This document shows positions 1 to 11,773 of a DNA stretch of 64,000 nt, one piece after another. The notes beneath the pieces were generated by a model. That model was not told the origin of the DNA. It did not search any database and saw only the letters and a list, made by a program, of their open reading frames with translations. The position numbers were made by a program, and so were the translations under genes. Each line of letters starts with the position of its first letter. Position 1 is the stretch's first letter. The DNA lies in the NCBI GenBank assembly GCA_025765595.1, contig JAIVFH010000066.1, forward strand, positions 124,001 through 188,000, read 5' to 3'. The DNA comes from Obelidium mucronatum. Lineage: Eukaryota; Chytridiomycota; Chytridiomycetes; Chytridiales; Chytriomycetaceae.

Positions 1-212
1 GGCAAATGAGGGCACAACCATGAGAGCAGCAACTGACGACGCCTCTGCTGCTCTGGAAGAATGTTGCAGCAATGCTGCAGCAAGTACGTCTTCTAGTATA
101 AGAGTACAGGGTCCAGCGTCAAGGTACGCAGCCAGATACCCCTTAATTGTGTCTCTTCTCCACTAAACAACAAGCAACAACATAGGAAGCGGGGAGATCC
201 CCCAATGATGAA

Positions 213-1653
213 TTGAATGACTTGGATGACAAAGACTGCCCATCTAAGGCGTTTGCAGTTCCCACTGGCCAAACTCTTGATGATATCACACCGGAACTGC
301 TCGCAATGCCTCCTATGGACCATCAAATCTCGCTTGCAATGCGCAAATGCAACAAGATGGTTGTTGATCGACAGGAATTGATCCTGAACCCCAATGAGGC
401 TGCATCAACATTAATGGATGCCATGATGCAGCATCGCCTACCAGTCAAGATTGACGAAAGGAAAGGGATGGCAGCCGCATTCAAGTCACTGCTGCTCAAC
501 GTCTACTCGGATGCAGGTGCTTTTGGTGACGCTCTGTCACACATTGCCGTTGCACAAGGCCAGACGTGTTTCTACATTTCTCAAGCGTTCAACAGGTAAG
601 TTACATTCCAATAATTTCATTCTATTGGAAATGTTGGCAGTGAGTTTTTACTTTGTTTACATTTCCAATAATACTGCTTTATTGGATGTGTAACGCTAAC
701 CCACCATAACATTTCAGGCTGTGTGTGGAAACAGGAGAAATCTGTCGAAGACTGGAACCAATACCTCATTGAACAGCACAAAGAGGCCTTTCCCTCGCCT
801 CCTGTTTTGGAAGCACCAAAGAAGAAGCTCGTATCATCTTCAAGAAAGAAGTCAACAGGCACCACTGGAAAGCAAATTCTCAAAAATTTTGCACAATTAT
901 TTAACAAGATAGAGACGATTCTGGATCTTGAAGTTTTCAAACCTTTGCAGAATCCAATTGCAGAGGTTAAATCATCTGATTCGCTTGGGCTTAAGTACAA
1001 CCTCATTTTGACAAATTGTACAAGGTAATGGGACCCTTTGTTTCCACATAAGATGCTAACCTGAAACGTAAAGGCAATTCAATGATATCTGTTGCAACTT
1101 GTATACCCTCCGCTGTGATGGTCAGCATGGTTGATCTGCTAAAGTGGGCTCCTACGGAATTTCTCTGCTGCTGGAAACTGTCAAGTGGCTGAACTTCTAC
1201 GCTTCTGATGTTTCGTCATTAAAGGCATCTAAGAAGAAAACCAACATTGGAAATCTTGACCAGATAACAAAGTACCTGTTGGCCTTTCGCAAACGAGGAG
1301 GAACTGCTGCGCCACTTCTGACTGCACAAGAGACACTGAAAGCAAGTCAATTGTCACTGTCACAACAAACCGTCAGTGAAGATGACAGTGAAAGTGCTGC
1401 TTTCGAAGACAACAGTGCCGGAAACAGCCCTTCTGAAAGTGAGACTGCTGATGGTGGAAAAAGGAAGAAGAAGGGCAAGCCAAAGCGTGGCAAATCCAAA
1501 GGCAGAAAGCGGGTATTTAAAACCCAGGATGGCGAATTTGCTGTTTGGCTTCCTGATTCATTTGCGCATGCCCTACTGACGCGCCTGAATGTGCCTGAAG
1601 GTGATGAGAGCAATGTTATCGATTTGACAGTGGAGAAGGCTGGAGTAGTCTAG
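213..1653 (+). pseudogene. Uncharacterised broken multi-exon gene next to the Helitron
   Basis: Three open blocks (about 213-595, 719-1024 and 1144-1653) code for a basic, Lys-rich protein that I do not recognise. The first block ends at a GTAAGT donor and the second follows a TTTCAG acceptor, but joining them there gives the wrong frame for the long second block. The second and third blocks are separated by an in-frame stop that no plausible intron removes. The last block has a Ser/Glu-rich stretch followed by a KRKKKGK-type basic run, which could be a nuclear localisation signal. It lies directly upstream of the Helitron-like gene and could be cargo or an accessory gene of that element. Function is unknown; I read it as degraded rather than active. 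Confidence 0.4.
605..686. repeat. Paired TTCCAATA/TATTGGAA hairpins inside an intron
   Basis: Two hairpins sit inside one intron: ATTCCAATA (605-613) with TATTGGAAAT (623-632), and TTCCAATA (663-670) with TATTGGA (680-686). The same motif pair recurs in introns near 3340 and 5230. Confidence 0.6.
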
Positions 1654-1771
1654 TGTCCTTGCTTGGGTCAGTCACATGTTAAGTCTCGTGAGCTTTGTGC
1701 AGTCACATGTGCTTGGTTCACTGTTATCTGTTTTTACTGTTATCTTTTTACATGCTTGGTTCTTGCAAAGC

Positions 1772-1779
1772 TATATAAA
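1772..1779 (+). promoter_or_regulatory. TATA-box-like element
   Basis: TATATAAA lies about 140 bp upstream of the ATG at 1919 that opens the Helitron-like gene. Position and sequence fit a core promoter, which would give a 5' leader of roughly 110 bases. No other support. Confidence 0.35.
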
Positions 1780-2039
1780 CAGCCCCTCTTCCCCCTTCTT
1801 TTTCAATTATCCATCACTGTATCATCTCTGTACCCTTGCTGTTCCCTGGATTTTTCCAATACTGTAAGATTATTGTAAGCCACTTTCTTCTAAATGCTAA
1901 CCCTTTTATGAAAGGTGCATGTCAGGGGTAAATGCAACAAGGTTACCAGTTTTGGGTCGGCAACCATCAAAGCAAGTTCTACTGCCATTTGAAAATGTTG
2001 TCCCTGTATCGTTCTATCCGAAAGTTGATGAAACTGAGA

Positions 2040-2159
2040 ATGCCATTCCTACTCTTGGAAACACCGACACCTCTTCAACACCAACCAGGAATGCTACACT
2101 TGCCATTCCTACTCTTGGAAACACCGACACCTTTGCAACACCAACCAGGAATGCTACAC
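2040..2159 (+). repeat. 60-bp tandem duplication within coding sequence
   Basis: Two adjacent 60-bp units, nearly identical (they differ at about three positions), encode a 20-residue repeat of the form AIPTLGNTDT...TRNATL in the first block of the Helitron-like gene. The unit length is a multiple of three, so the frame is kept. Confidence 0.85.
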
Positions 2160-3337
2160 TTTCTATAACCCCAACAGCTATCCGAAAACGAAATGCCTGT
2201 GCCAACATGAGTGCGGCTGAGAAAATATCACATCAAGCAAAAGAAGCATTGCGCGTTAGAACTCTTTGTGAAAATCAAACACCAGCTGCCGCTGCTGCTA
2301 GGAAGGAAGCCGACCGAAAGCAACATCAGCAAAAATATGAAAATGACATGTTGTCTGAACGCCACAAGCATGTGTACAGTGTCAGTGAGCTTGAAGAGAT
2401 TGACGCATGCCTTGATTTTGGATTAAAGTCCCAGCCTGATATATTGTATCGGAAGTGTGCGGATTGTTTGTCATTTGACAACATGACATAGCACTGTTTT
2501 GTTGTATTCAAGTGCAATTGGTGAAAAGTTGTTTGCAATACAAAAAAATCAGCTCGGAATATTTAGTAAGTTACTTGGAATGGTTTTTACTTTATTCAAA
2601 ATTCCTCAAAAATTTCAAAAGAATTTTAGGCGCTCACTCCAAGTGGAAGCATCTCGGCAAAATTCCCTGGACCCACTACTTGTCTCCCAATACGACATTT
2701 CTCAATATGATCCCAGGCTTGCAAGGCTCTTCTTGAGCCAATATGGGTTCTACTATTTGGCGTATAATTTGTACCATCCTGTGAGATTTCGGGATGACAA
2801 ACTACTTAGTGAAACAATGCCAGGGCAACATGTGGTGGTTCCTCAAGATGATCTCTTTCTTGCTATCTGTCCGGATTGCTACTCCAGTACAAGGCCAAAA
2901 TCACATAAAATGCCTGCAGACGCAATTGCCAATGAAAACTGGATAGGCCGGCTGCCAGAAACATTTGGTGAAATTTCCCGCACCACTGAAAACGTTGTTT
3001 CATTGATGCAACCCTGTATTTATCTGTCATCTCCGTTTGGATTTGATTCGGCTGAGAACCACGGGAAAATGATCAAATCGCACCACTATGTCCTCAAAAA
3101 TAGCAAACCGGTACTTCGCCATGTTCCAGCAGATATTGGATCCACATTGCGATTCACATTTGTGGGAGCTTGGACTTCTGCTGAAATGGCAGAGCAGAAG
3201 ACAAGATACCAGGCCCAAGACTGCGTTTGGGACCTACTGGAATTCTTGGAGGAACATCATCTTGCCTACAAGAAGCACGAAGAGTTAATCAATTCGACTC
3301 CACCGGATTCCGGTTTTGGGGAAGGTGAATATCTTAT

Positions 3338-3362
3338 TTCCAATAATTGCAAACTATTGGAA
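3338..3362. repeat. TTCCAATA/TATTGGAA hairpin in a probable intron
   Basis: TTCCAATA (3338-3345) pairs with TATTGGAA (3355-3362) across a short loop, between a possible GTGAAT donor near 3325 and a CTTACAG acceptor near 3380. Same motif as in the introns at 605-686 and 5231-5287. Confidence 0.6.
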
Positions 3363-5230
3363 TATGTCAGTCTATCTTACAGGATTTTTTAGTCTTTGCA
3401 GATCGCTCACTAAATAGTGATTCTCCTGTGAATGAGAAACTCTGCCGTCTTATGCAAAACAGTTCGTATAATACTGGCACGGCATCCTCAGCAACAGAAG
3501 AGTCCACAATACATAATGTTCAATCTCCATCAACGCCCGAGTTTCATTCATCATCTGCATCAACCAATCCAACCGCTGAACCAACAGAAGACTATGCGGT
3601 TTTTCGATCTACAACAATTTCAAAAACCAGAAACCTACAAGATAGTCCAATGTACTTTCCTACAGCCATGCCTTTTGGTGAAGGAGGTCCAGCTGCAGAT
3701 AGATCCGTGCACCTCAGTGTTTCACGTTGGATTCTCTGTTGCTGCAGACTTTATGGTGGTGTCTTTGCCTGTCATTGGGGCTTTCTTGAACTTTGTTACG
3801 ACTACATTGCAACAAATCAAGCTTTCTCCCAGCAGTATCTATCAATGCGTGTAAAGAAATCAGTGATTGCAGATGGAAATTGGACAAAGGAAGATGTTCA
3901 AACGTGTTTCAATCACTCTCGTAAAATGGAAGATCATTAAAAGCAAACACTTGTCCCTACCCGGACTGCGATGGAGTTCTTGAGGCACTCCCCATCCCTG
4001 GTGAGGCATATCAACGACTAAGGGTTGGAAAGAAGATATGTGCCACATCCAAGTGCCAAAATTGCATGAAGGAATTCTATCACAAAGACGTGATGATGGA
4101 ACGAGTCCGCCAATTTGCCAAGGAGAGGAACATTGACATTTCACCAACTGCTGTTGATGAGTTTCGCTGTGCTCCACCATCAAAGAACTTTGAAATGTCT
4201 GGCAAAGAATAAGCTTTATTTGCAATGTGTTTGCTGGAGTTTCAGTTCCATCATGCCACTCATACACGCTCTTGCTTCAAATGCACATCAAGGACTCCTC
4301 ATGGTACCATTTGCCGATTTTTGATTCCTAGACTGGCACACTTGCTTGAGAGTGCAATTGATACATCTACCTGCATTATTACAGCGTTTTGTGCAATAGG
4401 CCTTGAATATTACAACCTCTGCGAGTTAAATTGGACTTGCCTCTCACTCGACAACATGGATTTGCAGTTCTTGATTAATTCTGCTACTTGAATGTCTACT
4501 GCCTATACCATCAAGTACACCTTCAAGCGACAATCCCTTGAATCATTTGCTATCATGCGTGTGGGACTGTATTCAAAGACCATGAGCTCAGTTGTTGGTC
4601 GGCCAGACGATGCGGACAAAGGTAAGGAGAGGAGCCTCAGAATAATCAACAAGTTCTTGTATACTCTCAAAAAGCCTGTGGAGATTTGCTCAACCATGGC
4701 TGCTTATCTGCTCCTGACGGAAGGAAAACTATTTGAAACTTCCCATGAACTGGTTTTTGCAAATCTTGCTTTGATAACGGCCTGTTATCCTGATACTACG
4801 GATTCATTGTCTGAGGCTGAGGAGGAATTTGTTGACATCAACATGTCATTATCATTACTGACTTCCGAGGACAATGACAGTCTATGTCCAATGACACACT
4901 ACTGGAACCGAACTGTTACTACACCCAAAAAGAGTGAGGAGCTTAAGGACCTAAACTACATTGACTGCGTGGAGCTTTATCACTTGGTTGGTACTGCTGA
5001 AAGTAAGCATTGGGTTCGTAACAAGCACCTGGTTTGGAAGGTGCTTGTGGTAAATGGACGCCAATTGCCTAATCTCGCAAAAGACCTGACAACTTTGGAT
5101 CTCGAATTCTATTACAAGGCACTTCTCTCTTTATTTAAGCCGCATTCCCACAAATCCGGTTTGAAATACTCAACAAGTAAGCACTGTTCTTTTTTGGAAT
5201 TGGAATTTCTATCATCCAATATAGGAACTT

Positions 5231-5287
5231 TTCCAATAATTCCTCATTATTGGAATTGCCATCTTCCAATAAATCCTAAACATTGGA
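5231..5287. repeat. TTCCAATAAT/ATTATTGGAA hairpins in an intron
   Basis: TTCCAATAAT (5231-5240) is perfectly inverted at 5246-5255. A second pair, TTCCAATA (5264-5271) and ATTGGA (5282-5287), follows before the ATTTTAG acceptor at about 5295. The donor is GTAAGC near 5176. Related TTGGAA/TTCCAA words also occur at 5195-5220. Confidence 0.65.
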
Positions 5288-5930
5288 TATTTTAGGTCAA
5301 TCATACCAGGCAGCTTACGCTGAATTTCTATCATCCGGATGTCCAAAGCAAGTGGCTGCCGCAAAGCTACACGAAGATCTGAATTGTGGTTACTTTGAGA
5401 GCAATCAGAAGAATTTTGTTGTTACGGAAGAGACTGATGAAGAGAGGATTCTTCGCGAACACCCTTTAAGTGACCCTGATGGCCAACTATCACCTTACAT
5501 TGACTGTGGGAATGAACCAGATATGGATGCTGATTCCTCTGATTTGTACGACTTTGAAAAGGAGCTGGCTGATTCTATTGCCCGATCTGCTGCTTCTGAT
5601 GATAACACTATAAATCCCTTTGTTGATTCTGCTATAAATCTGTCAGTTCAACATAGTCCTGTCTGTGTTACACCCCCCCTACCCACTTTTACCAATATGG
5701 ATGCATATTTGGAAGCATTGAAGAACCCAGATAATTCCACCACCAGCGACTTCAATGGTGCGTCCACTTACTACCGAACTGTTCCTGAACCAGAGAAAGT
5801 GGTTAGATTGCGTCAACTCTTTGCGCCTATTCCCTGGGTGAATCCTTCTGCTCTTGGTATTCCAGATACTTCTACTCTCCCACCTTTTGCTACAATAGCC
5901 GAGATTTCTACTGCTTTTTGTTTGGACTTT

Positions 5931-8120
5931 TGGCAGCATTATACGCTCATGTACTTGCTGGAGGTGGTTGTCCATCCAGGTTGTATTTTTTTGGTGCCTT
6001 TTCTGTCCTCAATGAGGATTTTGATTGCTTTTTTGATCCTTCCCATCCTCCCGGAGCATTCGTGGTTTCCAGTTGGGTTCATGGCCCCTTCGCATAGTTG
6101 ACATATTGTCTCCTTTTTAATTTTCGTGTTTTTGGTTGTTCTTATTTCTTTGGTTTCTGTTTTGTTCCTTGGTCCTTCCGTTTTGGTTGTTTTTTCCTTT
6201 CTCTTGTTCTTGGCCTTCTCTGTGATTCCACAGGCAATTTCAAATTCAATTGTTTTCTCATTTCGGTATTTCCATATCTTTTCCTTCACTTGGTATCTCA
6301 GTTCTTTCCATGCCTGGATGATGATTCTTCTGGTACTTTCTGTTTTCTGAACACCACATTTTTTAATGCAGTCTTGGGTTACTTTAGGAATTAGTCCATA
6401 CCCTGCTACGTGTTCAAATGAGAATTTGTCTGTTTCATTGTTTATGAGGTCTGTTTCTTCATCTGTTTGCTGAGTCACTGGTTGTCCCATCCAGTTTCTA
6501 AACCACTTGTTCATTTTCTGTTTAATTTCTTCTTGTGTCAGGTTGTGTTCCTTTTCTGTTTTCCCAATCAGTATTGGTTCAATCTCCCCTTCCATGCTGG
6601 TTGGTTGTTGGGGATTTTGTTTGTCTTCTTTTTGACATTCCTCATTGATTGTTTTACTCAGTGAGTTGATGAAGTTGGACATGATTTCCTCCCTGATTTC
6701 TTGCATTGCTGGGCAGTTCCATAAGTGTTCATTGGTTTCTTCTTCGTCAGATAGACATACCCGGCAGCATCCGTCTGGGTATAGATCTTGGTGTCTTCTT
6801 CTCATTTCTTTTTGGGTTGGTAGTTGTCTATGCATCGAGTTAATCAGGTACTTTCTGTAATGGCTGTGTTTCTCACTGGTGAAGAGTGATGTTACTTTGT
6901 GCCCACATTGGACAACAGTGAATGTGAGTCCTAGGTCTATTTTGTCTTGGAGCTCTTTGATGTGTTTGTGTTTGGGTTGGTCGACCCATTCCAGGTGTGC
7001 CGCTATCCTTGTGATTTCTTTTAGGTTGTTTCGGTATGCTCCTTCAATAAGATTTCCGTCTGCTTTGAGTATGAATTGGACGTTGGATTGTGCATGCATA
7101 TTTTGGGTGAGCATTGGCGCTGTGTGTCCCCCGTTGGCGTCCCTGTCAGCTTGCTCATTTCCTATTTCTCCACTGTGTCCCTTTACGTGTTTGACTACTG
7201 GAAGTTGTGTTATTCCTTCTCTTCTTCTTTCTTTCATTATTTCGCAGGTAATTGCTGTTGACATTACGTTGGCTTTCTTGTTCAGTTCTCTAGGGTGTAT
7301 GTTGAAGTTGAGTTCTTTTAGTCTTTTGTATGTTCCAATAACGGCCATGTTATCAATGTTGATAGTGTTTTGATGCTTTCCACATCCTAGGAGTGCTGCG
7401 TTCATTGCTATGTGTTCCGGGTTGGTTGAGTTTGCCCATCCTTCCAGTTTGAAGTTGGCTTGTCTGCCATTGCTGGCTCCTTCCCTCACGTAGACTGAAC
7501 CTGCAATACTAGGAACTTCCATCAATGGTCTTAAGTGATTCCATCTGTGTAAATGGCATCATATGTTGGTGTGTTTTCAATTCTTGTTCCAATTGCCTCA
7601 AGTGTTTGTTTGTCTTTGCATGTGAAGTATTTCTTAGCTCTTTTCATTCCATCTTCAACTGCTGTTGCCATAATCCCACGCTTTCCATGGTAGGTTTTTC
7701 TTGGTGGATGGATGTTCAGAGTTGTTCAGCTCCATTACAGTTTCTTCTTGGGGTGTCCTTTCAGGTTGTCCATATGTCCATTTCAATTTCTTCAGTACCT
7801 ACATTTGGTTTGTTTGTGCGTGCGAAGGTAACTTTGTAGGACCCTTTTGTTTCTGTTTGTTCCTTTTGTATTTCACCGCACCATTCCACTGTGCAGGAGC
7901 TCTCTTGGCGTTGTGGGCATTCGTTTTCCCAGCATGTTGCCACGTGGATTTTGTTTGCGTCCCAGTTGCCACGGGGGTTGATCTCATGACATCCCTCCAA
8001 GGAAACTTCTCTCAGGTGTTTGAGTGTGTATGTCATCTTGACTATAAACGGCTCTAAAATACTTCTTTCCGTTGGTTTACACAACGACTCTCCACAATGG
8101 GTGTTGCTTCCACCCAATTT
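5931..8120 (-). mobile_element. 5'-truncated LINE-type retroelement remnant
   Basis: The minus strand carries the C-terminal part of a non-LTR retroelement: RNase H, then a zinc-knuckle-like motif, then a Lys/Glu-rich tail. The upstream piece (7761-8117) is open but shows no reverse transcriptase motifs, and none were seen further upstream, so the element looks 5'-truncated, as is usual for LINE copies. It interrupts the Helitron-like gene, whose frame runs into it near 5930. No poly(A) tail or target-site duplication could be made out, so both ends are approximate. Confidence 0.6.
5939..7525 (-). pseudogene. RNase H plus zinc-knuckle ORF of the LINE remnant
   Basis: An open frame of about 528 codons. 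It shows RNase H features: the DNMAVIG motif (second catalytic acidic region) and VKGHSGEIGNEQAD (the C-terminal His/Asp motif). A CRVCLSDEEETNEHLWNC segment follows, the C-x2-C...H-x4-C pattern typical of the zinc-binding domain after RNase H in LINEs, and a second Cys/His cluster (CQLC...HEC) lies near the C-terminus. The first catalytic Asp is probably the one in IYTDGI, which lies just upstream of 7525 but in another frame and is followed by TAA. A frameshift therefore separates the first active-site residue from the rest. Similar RNase H plus tail proteins are abundant in early-diverging fungi. The copy is judged inactive. Confidence 0.65.
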
Positions 8121-8588
8121 AACTTCTACCTATTGCACAACATAAGCAAAACAAAATAAACTGAAGAATGGTGGGGAATATGGGAGTGGGTATGTTGGAC
8201 AGCAGGTAGCTTTTCTAACGGAAGTCATTAAGAGCACATTCTGAAAAATCAGAGCCATCTTGAAGTGAGATAGTTGACTCAATGGCTATTTATTCAACAG
8301 ATTTTTGCGTTATGTCAGATGCAGAATACTTAGTTTATTTCTTTTCTTTGTCAGATTTTCTATCTTATTTGGACTGGCCCTGTGACCATTTCGAACTGGT
8401 CCACAGTCAACCTGCGCCATTTTCCTCCTCCTCTCTCTTTTTCTAATAGCTGAGCATTTTTAACATCAACATTAGGATTGCCCTTATTAAATGCCAGTGT
8501 TTCTCACATTTGGAGTTGAAAGACTTCCATGGCTGGTGGATTTCTGGAAGGAAAACCCAACATTGTTTCTGGCTGAAGCTCAGTGTAA

Positions 8589-8665
8589 ATTTGAAACACA
8601 CTTCCAGACAACAGTCAATGCGCAACATCAATTTGAAACACATTTCCAAACAACAGTCAATCATC
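8589..8665 (+). repeat. 42-bp tandem duplication
   Basis: Two imperfect units that begin ATTTGAAACACA and contain ACAACAGTCAAT, offset by 42 bp (8589 and 8631). Confidence 0.7.
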
Positions 8666-9754
8666 GCAAAAAATTGCTTTTGAAAATTTTGAAAATTTGA
8701 CAAACCAAGGTCAGCGTTGAATGGTTGGCAACTTTTGGAGATACCCTATGACGAAGGAGGGAAAATGGCATAAAAAGGGGAAAAGAAAAAATTTACATAA
8801 AAATGCTAATGTTATAAAAATGTGGCAAAGTCAGGTAATTGCACCAAGACAGATCTTTGGCACTGAACCAGCAACAAAGGAATAATTTAGGTAAAAATAC
8901 CGCATGGCAGCAGAAGGAATGTTGAAGCCAGTTCTGGCTCAAATGATTGTCTGCTGCCAAAAATGGCAATACAACTGGTTAGGAGCCAAATATCTCTTTT
9001 GCTGTTATTTTGCAGTGTGGTTCAAGTGTGGGTTTGTTTTTACTCGGTTGAAAATTAATTGAAGGAGCAGATATGCAAAATTTATTGGTGAAATCAGATA
9101 TTATAGCTAAAAATGTTTTGCATAGGCAGGCTAGCACAGGGTGGGAATTACCCCTGCTCACTCAAACCTGAGATACAACTGTTTCCCTAATATCAACATT
9201 TTAGTGCTTGCTTGCTTTGGGGCAGCACGTCAAAGCTAGAGAACCAAAATAAAGGAATGAGACGGCAGAGCAAAAGCAGAGAACAGACAAAAGGTAGACA
9301 CAAACCAGCTTAAAAGAAGCATGAAATCCTTTGGCCCCCTTTTTGGCAGTCTAAAGTTAATTTGGGAGTTTAGGTCTATTGTGAGCATTTGATCCCATTA
9401 GCAGAACCAGAGTATCAAATGTAGAAAGTTGAAACTTACCACCCTTTGAAACAAACACAGCTAGATAGGCTGTGAAGCTATGGAACATCTCTCTCTCAGT
9501 TCATTGGTGTTTTTCTCTGGATATTTGATTGCAGAAGACCTTGGAGGAACGTCTCTATTGCCGTAACTAAACTGTTAATTATTTACTCTGCTAACCATCT
9601 GCTTTAGTTTATAACAGAACTGGACTGCCCTGGATGTGTTTGCGATTGAGACGGAGTAGCTACCCATATCAATCGCAGACGGTGGGCAGCTTTGCAATCT
9701 AAGAGGCTTGGCTACCCAATTTGATCCCAAACGCTGCCTGCCGCCTCAGGACAG

Positions 9755-10046
9755 TCGCTTTCCGGGTGCTTGCACTTGAATGTTTGACTTTGTTGGATCG
9801 CAGACGGGGCGGGGTGGACTTGCGCTTTGTGCATCTTGACCCCGTTTCCTCCCCGGCCCCAAAATTGCCGTTATTCGTAACGCGTTGCAGCCAGGGGTGG
9901 TCGCTTTCTGGGTGCTTGCGCTTGAACGTTTGACTTTGGTGGATCGCAGACGGGGCGGGGTGGACTTGCGCTTTGTGCATCTTGACCCCGTTTCCTCCCC
10001 AGCCTCAAAATCGCTGTTATTCGTAACGGGTTGCAGCTGTGGGGCG
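9755..10046 (+). repeat. 146-bp tandem duplication, two copies
   Basis: Units 9755-9900 and 9901-10046 abut exactly and share most positions, including GGATCGCAGACGGGGCGGGG and GCATCTTGACCCCGTTTCCT. They are much more GC-rich than the DNA around them. Confidence 0.85.
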
Positions 10047-11773
10047 GTTGGGGCAGTTGGTTGACCAAAAGTCCCACCTGTTTTATTACCTTGTGTCTAT
10101 TTTATGCAAGTGTGTTTATGTTTTGTAAAGAAGCCTACCAAATTAGTTGCTTAGGTACCCTCTTAAATTTGGATCTGAGCTGTTGTACAGTACGTAAATT
10201 GTTAAATAAATATTGAATTTAATAATTTGCATTCTACTGGTGTTTGTATACTATATAGTGGAGTTGTCAATGATGCGGATGCTATTCATGTGGTTCATGG
10301 CTCAATCCCCAGTGGAGTCTTTTTTGAATCCTTTATTTCTACTTTGTCCCATTGAAGGCAATGCATTTCTTTACTTTATCTTTGTCGAAAATTCTCTGTG
10401 AGTTTTGATGGTGCTTTTGCACCAAAGTTGGTGGCTGGACTTTCATGACAAAATTTAAGACAAAAAATGGGCATTTTAGAGGTCTAAAGTGGCAACTGTT
10501 TACCATTGTACTCCTGGCATAAACCTGGACTAAATTAGTTGCAAATCTGGCAACCATCTTGGTCAACAAAGAAAGTTGCCATTTGTGCACCTTAATTGGT
10601 GGTAATTTACCAACAGACATTTTAGTGAAGATGAACAATAAAGTAGCCTTTTATTTTCCCCACTACATCTACTCTCAATTTGCACCCTCAGCTCAGGCTC
10701 CCCTTCTGGCTCAAAAAGCCTAAGGAAATTTTTGCGATGATGCTCAACATCACTGGTATTATTATTATCTGTCATGGCTTGATTCTGTGGTTGGCCACAT
10801 TTAAGTCAAAGTTTGATCTCAAGTATCAATACGGTGCAGAATATCATTTATTTGGAACTTAACTTAGAGTATGTGTCAAAACTATGTGCTCTTCCAATGG
10901 AGTACATTCCGATGGACATGTGCAGCCAGAGCAACAAAAGAGGTTGTTGCAAAGAATGAACACGGAATCAAAAAAGGAGTGGCACAAGTTGTTGCTATCT
11001 AAGGTGAGAACAGGGTGGGGGTACCCCTGCCCCAATGCTCCAGGGTTCAGGGCAGGGGTCAGCTCAAACCACACCCCACAAACCCCACGCTCCCTTGTAT
11101 GCAAAAATGGTTAATATGAGTGACTTTTTAGTGAAAAAATTCACGACTTACAGGCTTCATAATGACAGTTTGTGGGTAGCTTGCCAGTTCTCTTCTTAAT
11201 TTTTATTATTTCTGCTTTATTTACTTTATCAAAAGAATAAAAGAAAAAGTTGACAAAAACCCAAAGATGTGAGGTACGCCAGCCCCGACCTAACCCTGTC
11301 CTTTTGCACCTTATTGCTATCCCAGTATTGATTTTTGCAGTGAAGTGGCAGCTCAGGTGGGACTTGCCATCATTCATGTTGATTCAAAAACACCAGTAAG
11401 GAAGATACTGTCATCTATATCTAAACTCTTATTTTGTAGATATATCCTGAGGCCACTCAGTAGTTGATAGAAAACTTGAATGTATTCATCACTTTTCAAA
11501 AGTCAGGTAAAGTAAGTCTCTCTCTGCAGTTCCTTGCCTTGTTTTGTTTCAATAGGTAAGAATCTGTCATGCATGTGGCTTATTCCCTTGATTTTTGCTC
11601 ACTGATAGTCCTTCCTGATGTTGTATACTGTTTGTAGTGCTGATGCTGGTTGGATTTTACATGAGCAGGAATATTCAACCATCAACAGTTTCCTGAAGTA
11701 GCTGTTTGACTCCAGACAGCAGGATGAAACACAAGGAGCATTAAGTTTAGTACCAGTTTTTGAATAAATGTAG

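Larger units (their letters stand above)
1919..5930 (+). mobile_element. Decayed Helitron Rep/helicase gene (N-terminal part)
   Basis: Blocks on the plus strand match the order of a Helitron Rep/helicase protein. There is a basic N-terminal region; a zinc-binding, DUF6570-like block around 2860-3280; a FPFGEGGP-type block (PTAMPFGEGGP) near 3660-3700 that starts the Helitron-like N domain; a Cys/His block (FQFHH...CFKC) at 4230-4290; then NMDLQFL and YTIKYTFKRQ around 4455-4515, ending with a FYYKALLSLFKPHS block near 5105-5145. Signs of decay are an in-frame TGA at 4489-4491 in the middle of the conserved block, a stop at about 2489, and the absence of any PIF1-type helicase domain, because a LINE-type remnant begins at about 5930. 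I did not find the HUH catalytic motif. Helitron termini (5' TC, 3' hairpin plus CTRR) could not be placed. Confidence 0.7.
8121..11773. other. Gene-poor AT-rich interval with repeat debris
   Basis: About 3.6 kb in which I see no convincing gene on either strand. It contains a 42-bp tandem duplication (8589-8665) and a 146-bp tandem duplication (9755-10046). Two separated copies of a CAGGGTGGG-N2-TACCCCTGC block (near 9136 and 11011) look like pieces of the same dispersed element. No RNA gene was seen before the tRNA at 11774. Confidence 0.55.

Noticed and set aside
7525..8117. A separate gene upstream of the RNase H frame
   Set aside because: It reads as the preceding part of the same retroelement on the minus strand and has no independent features.
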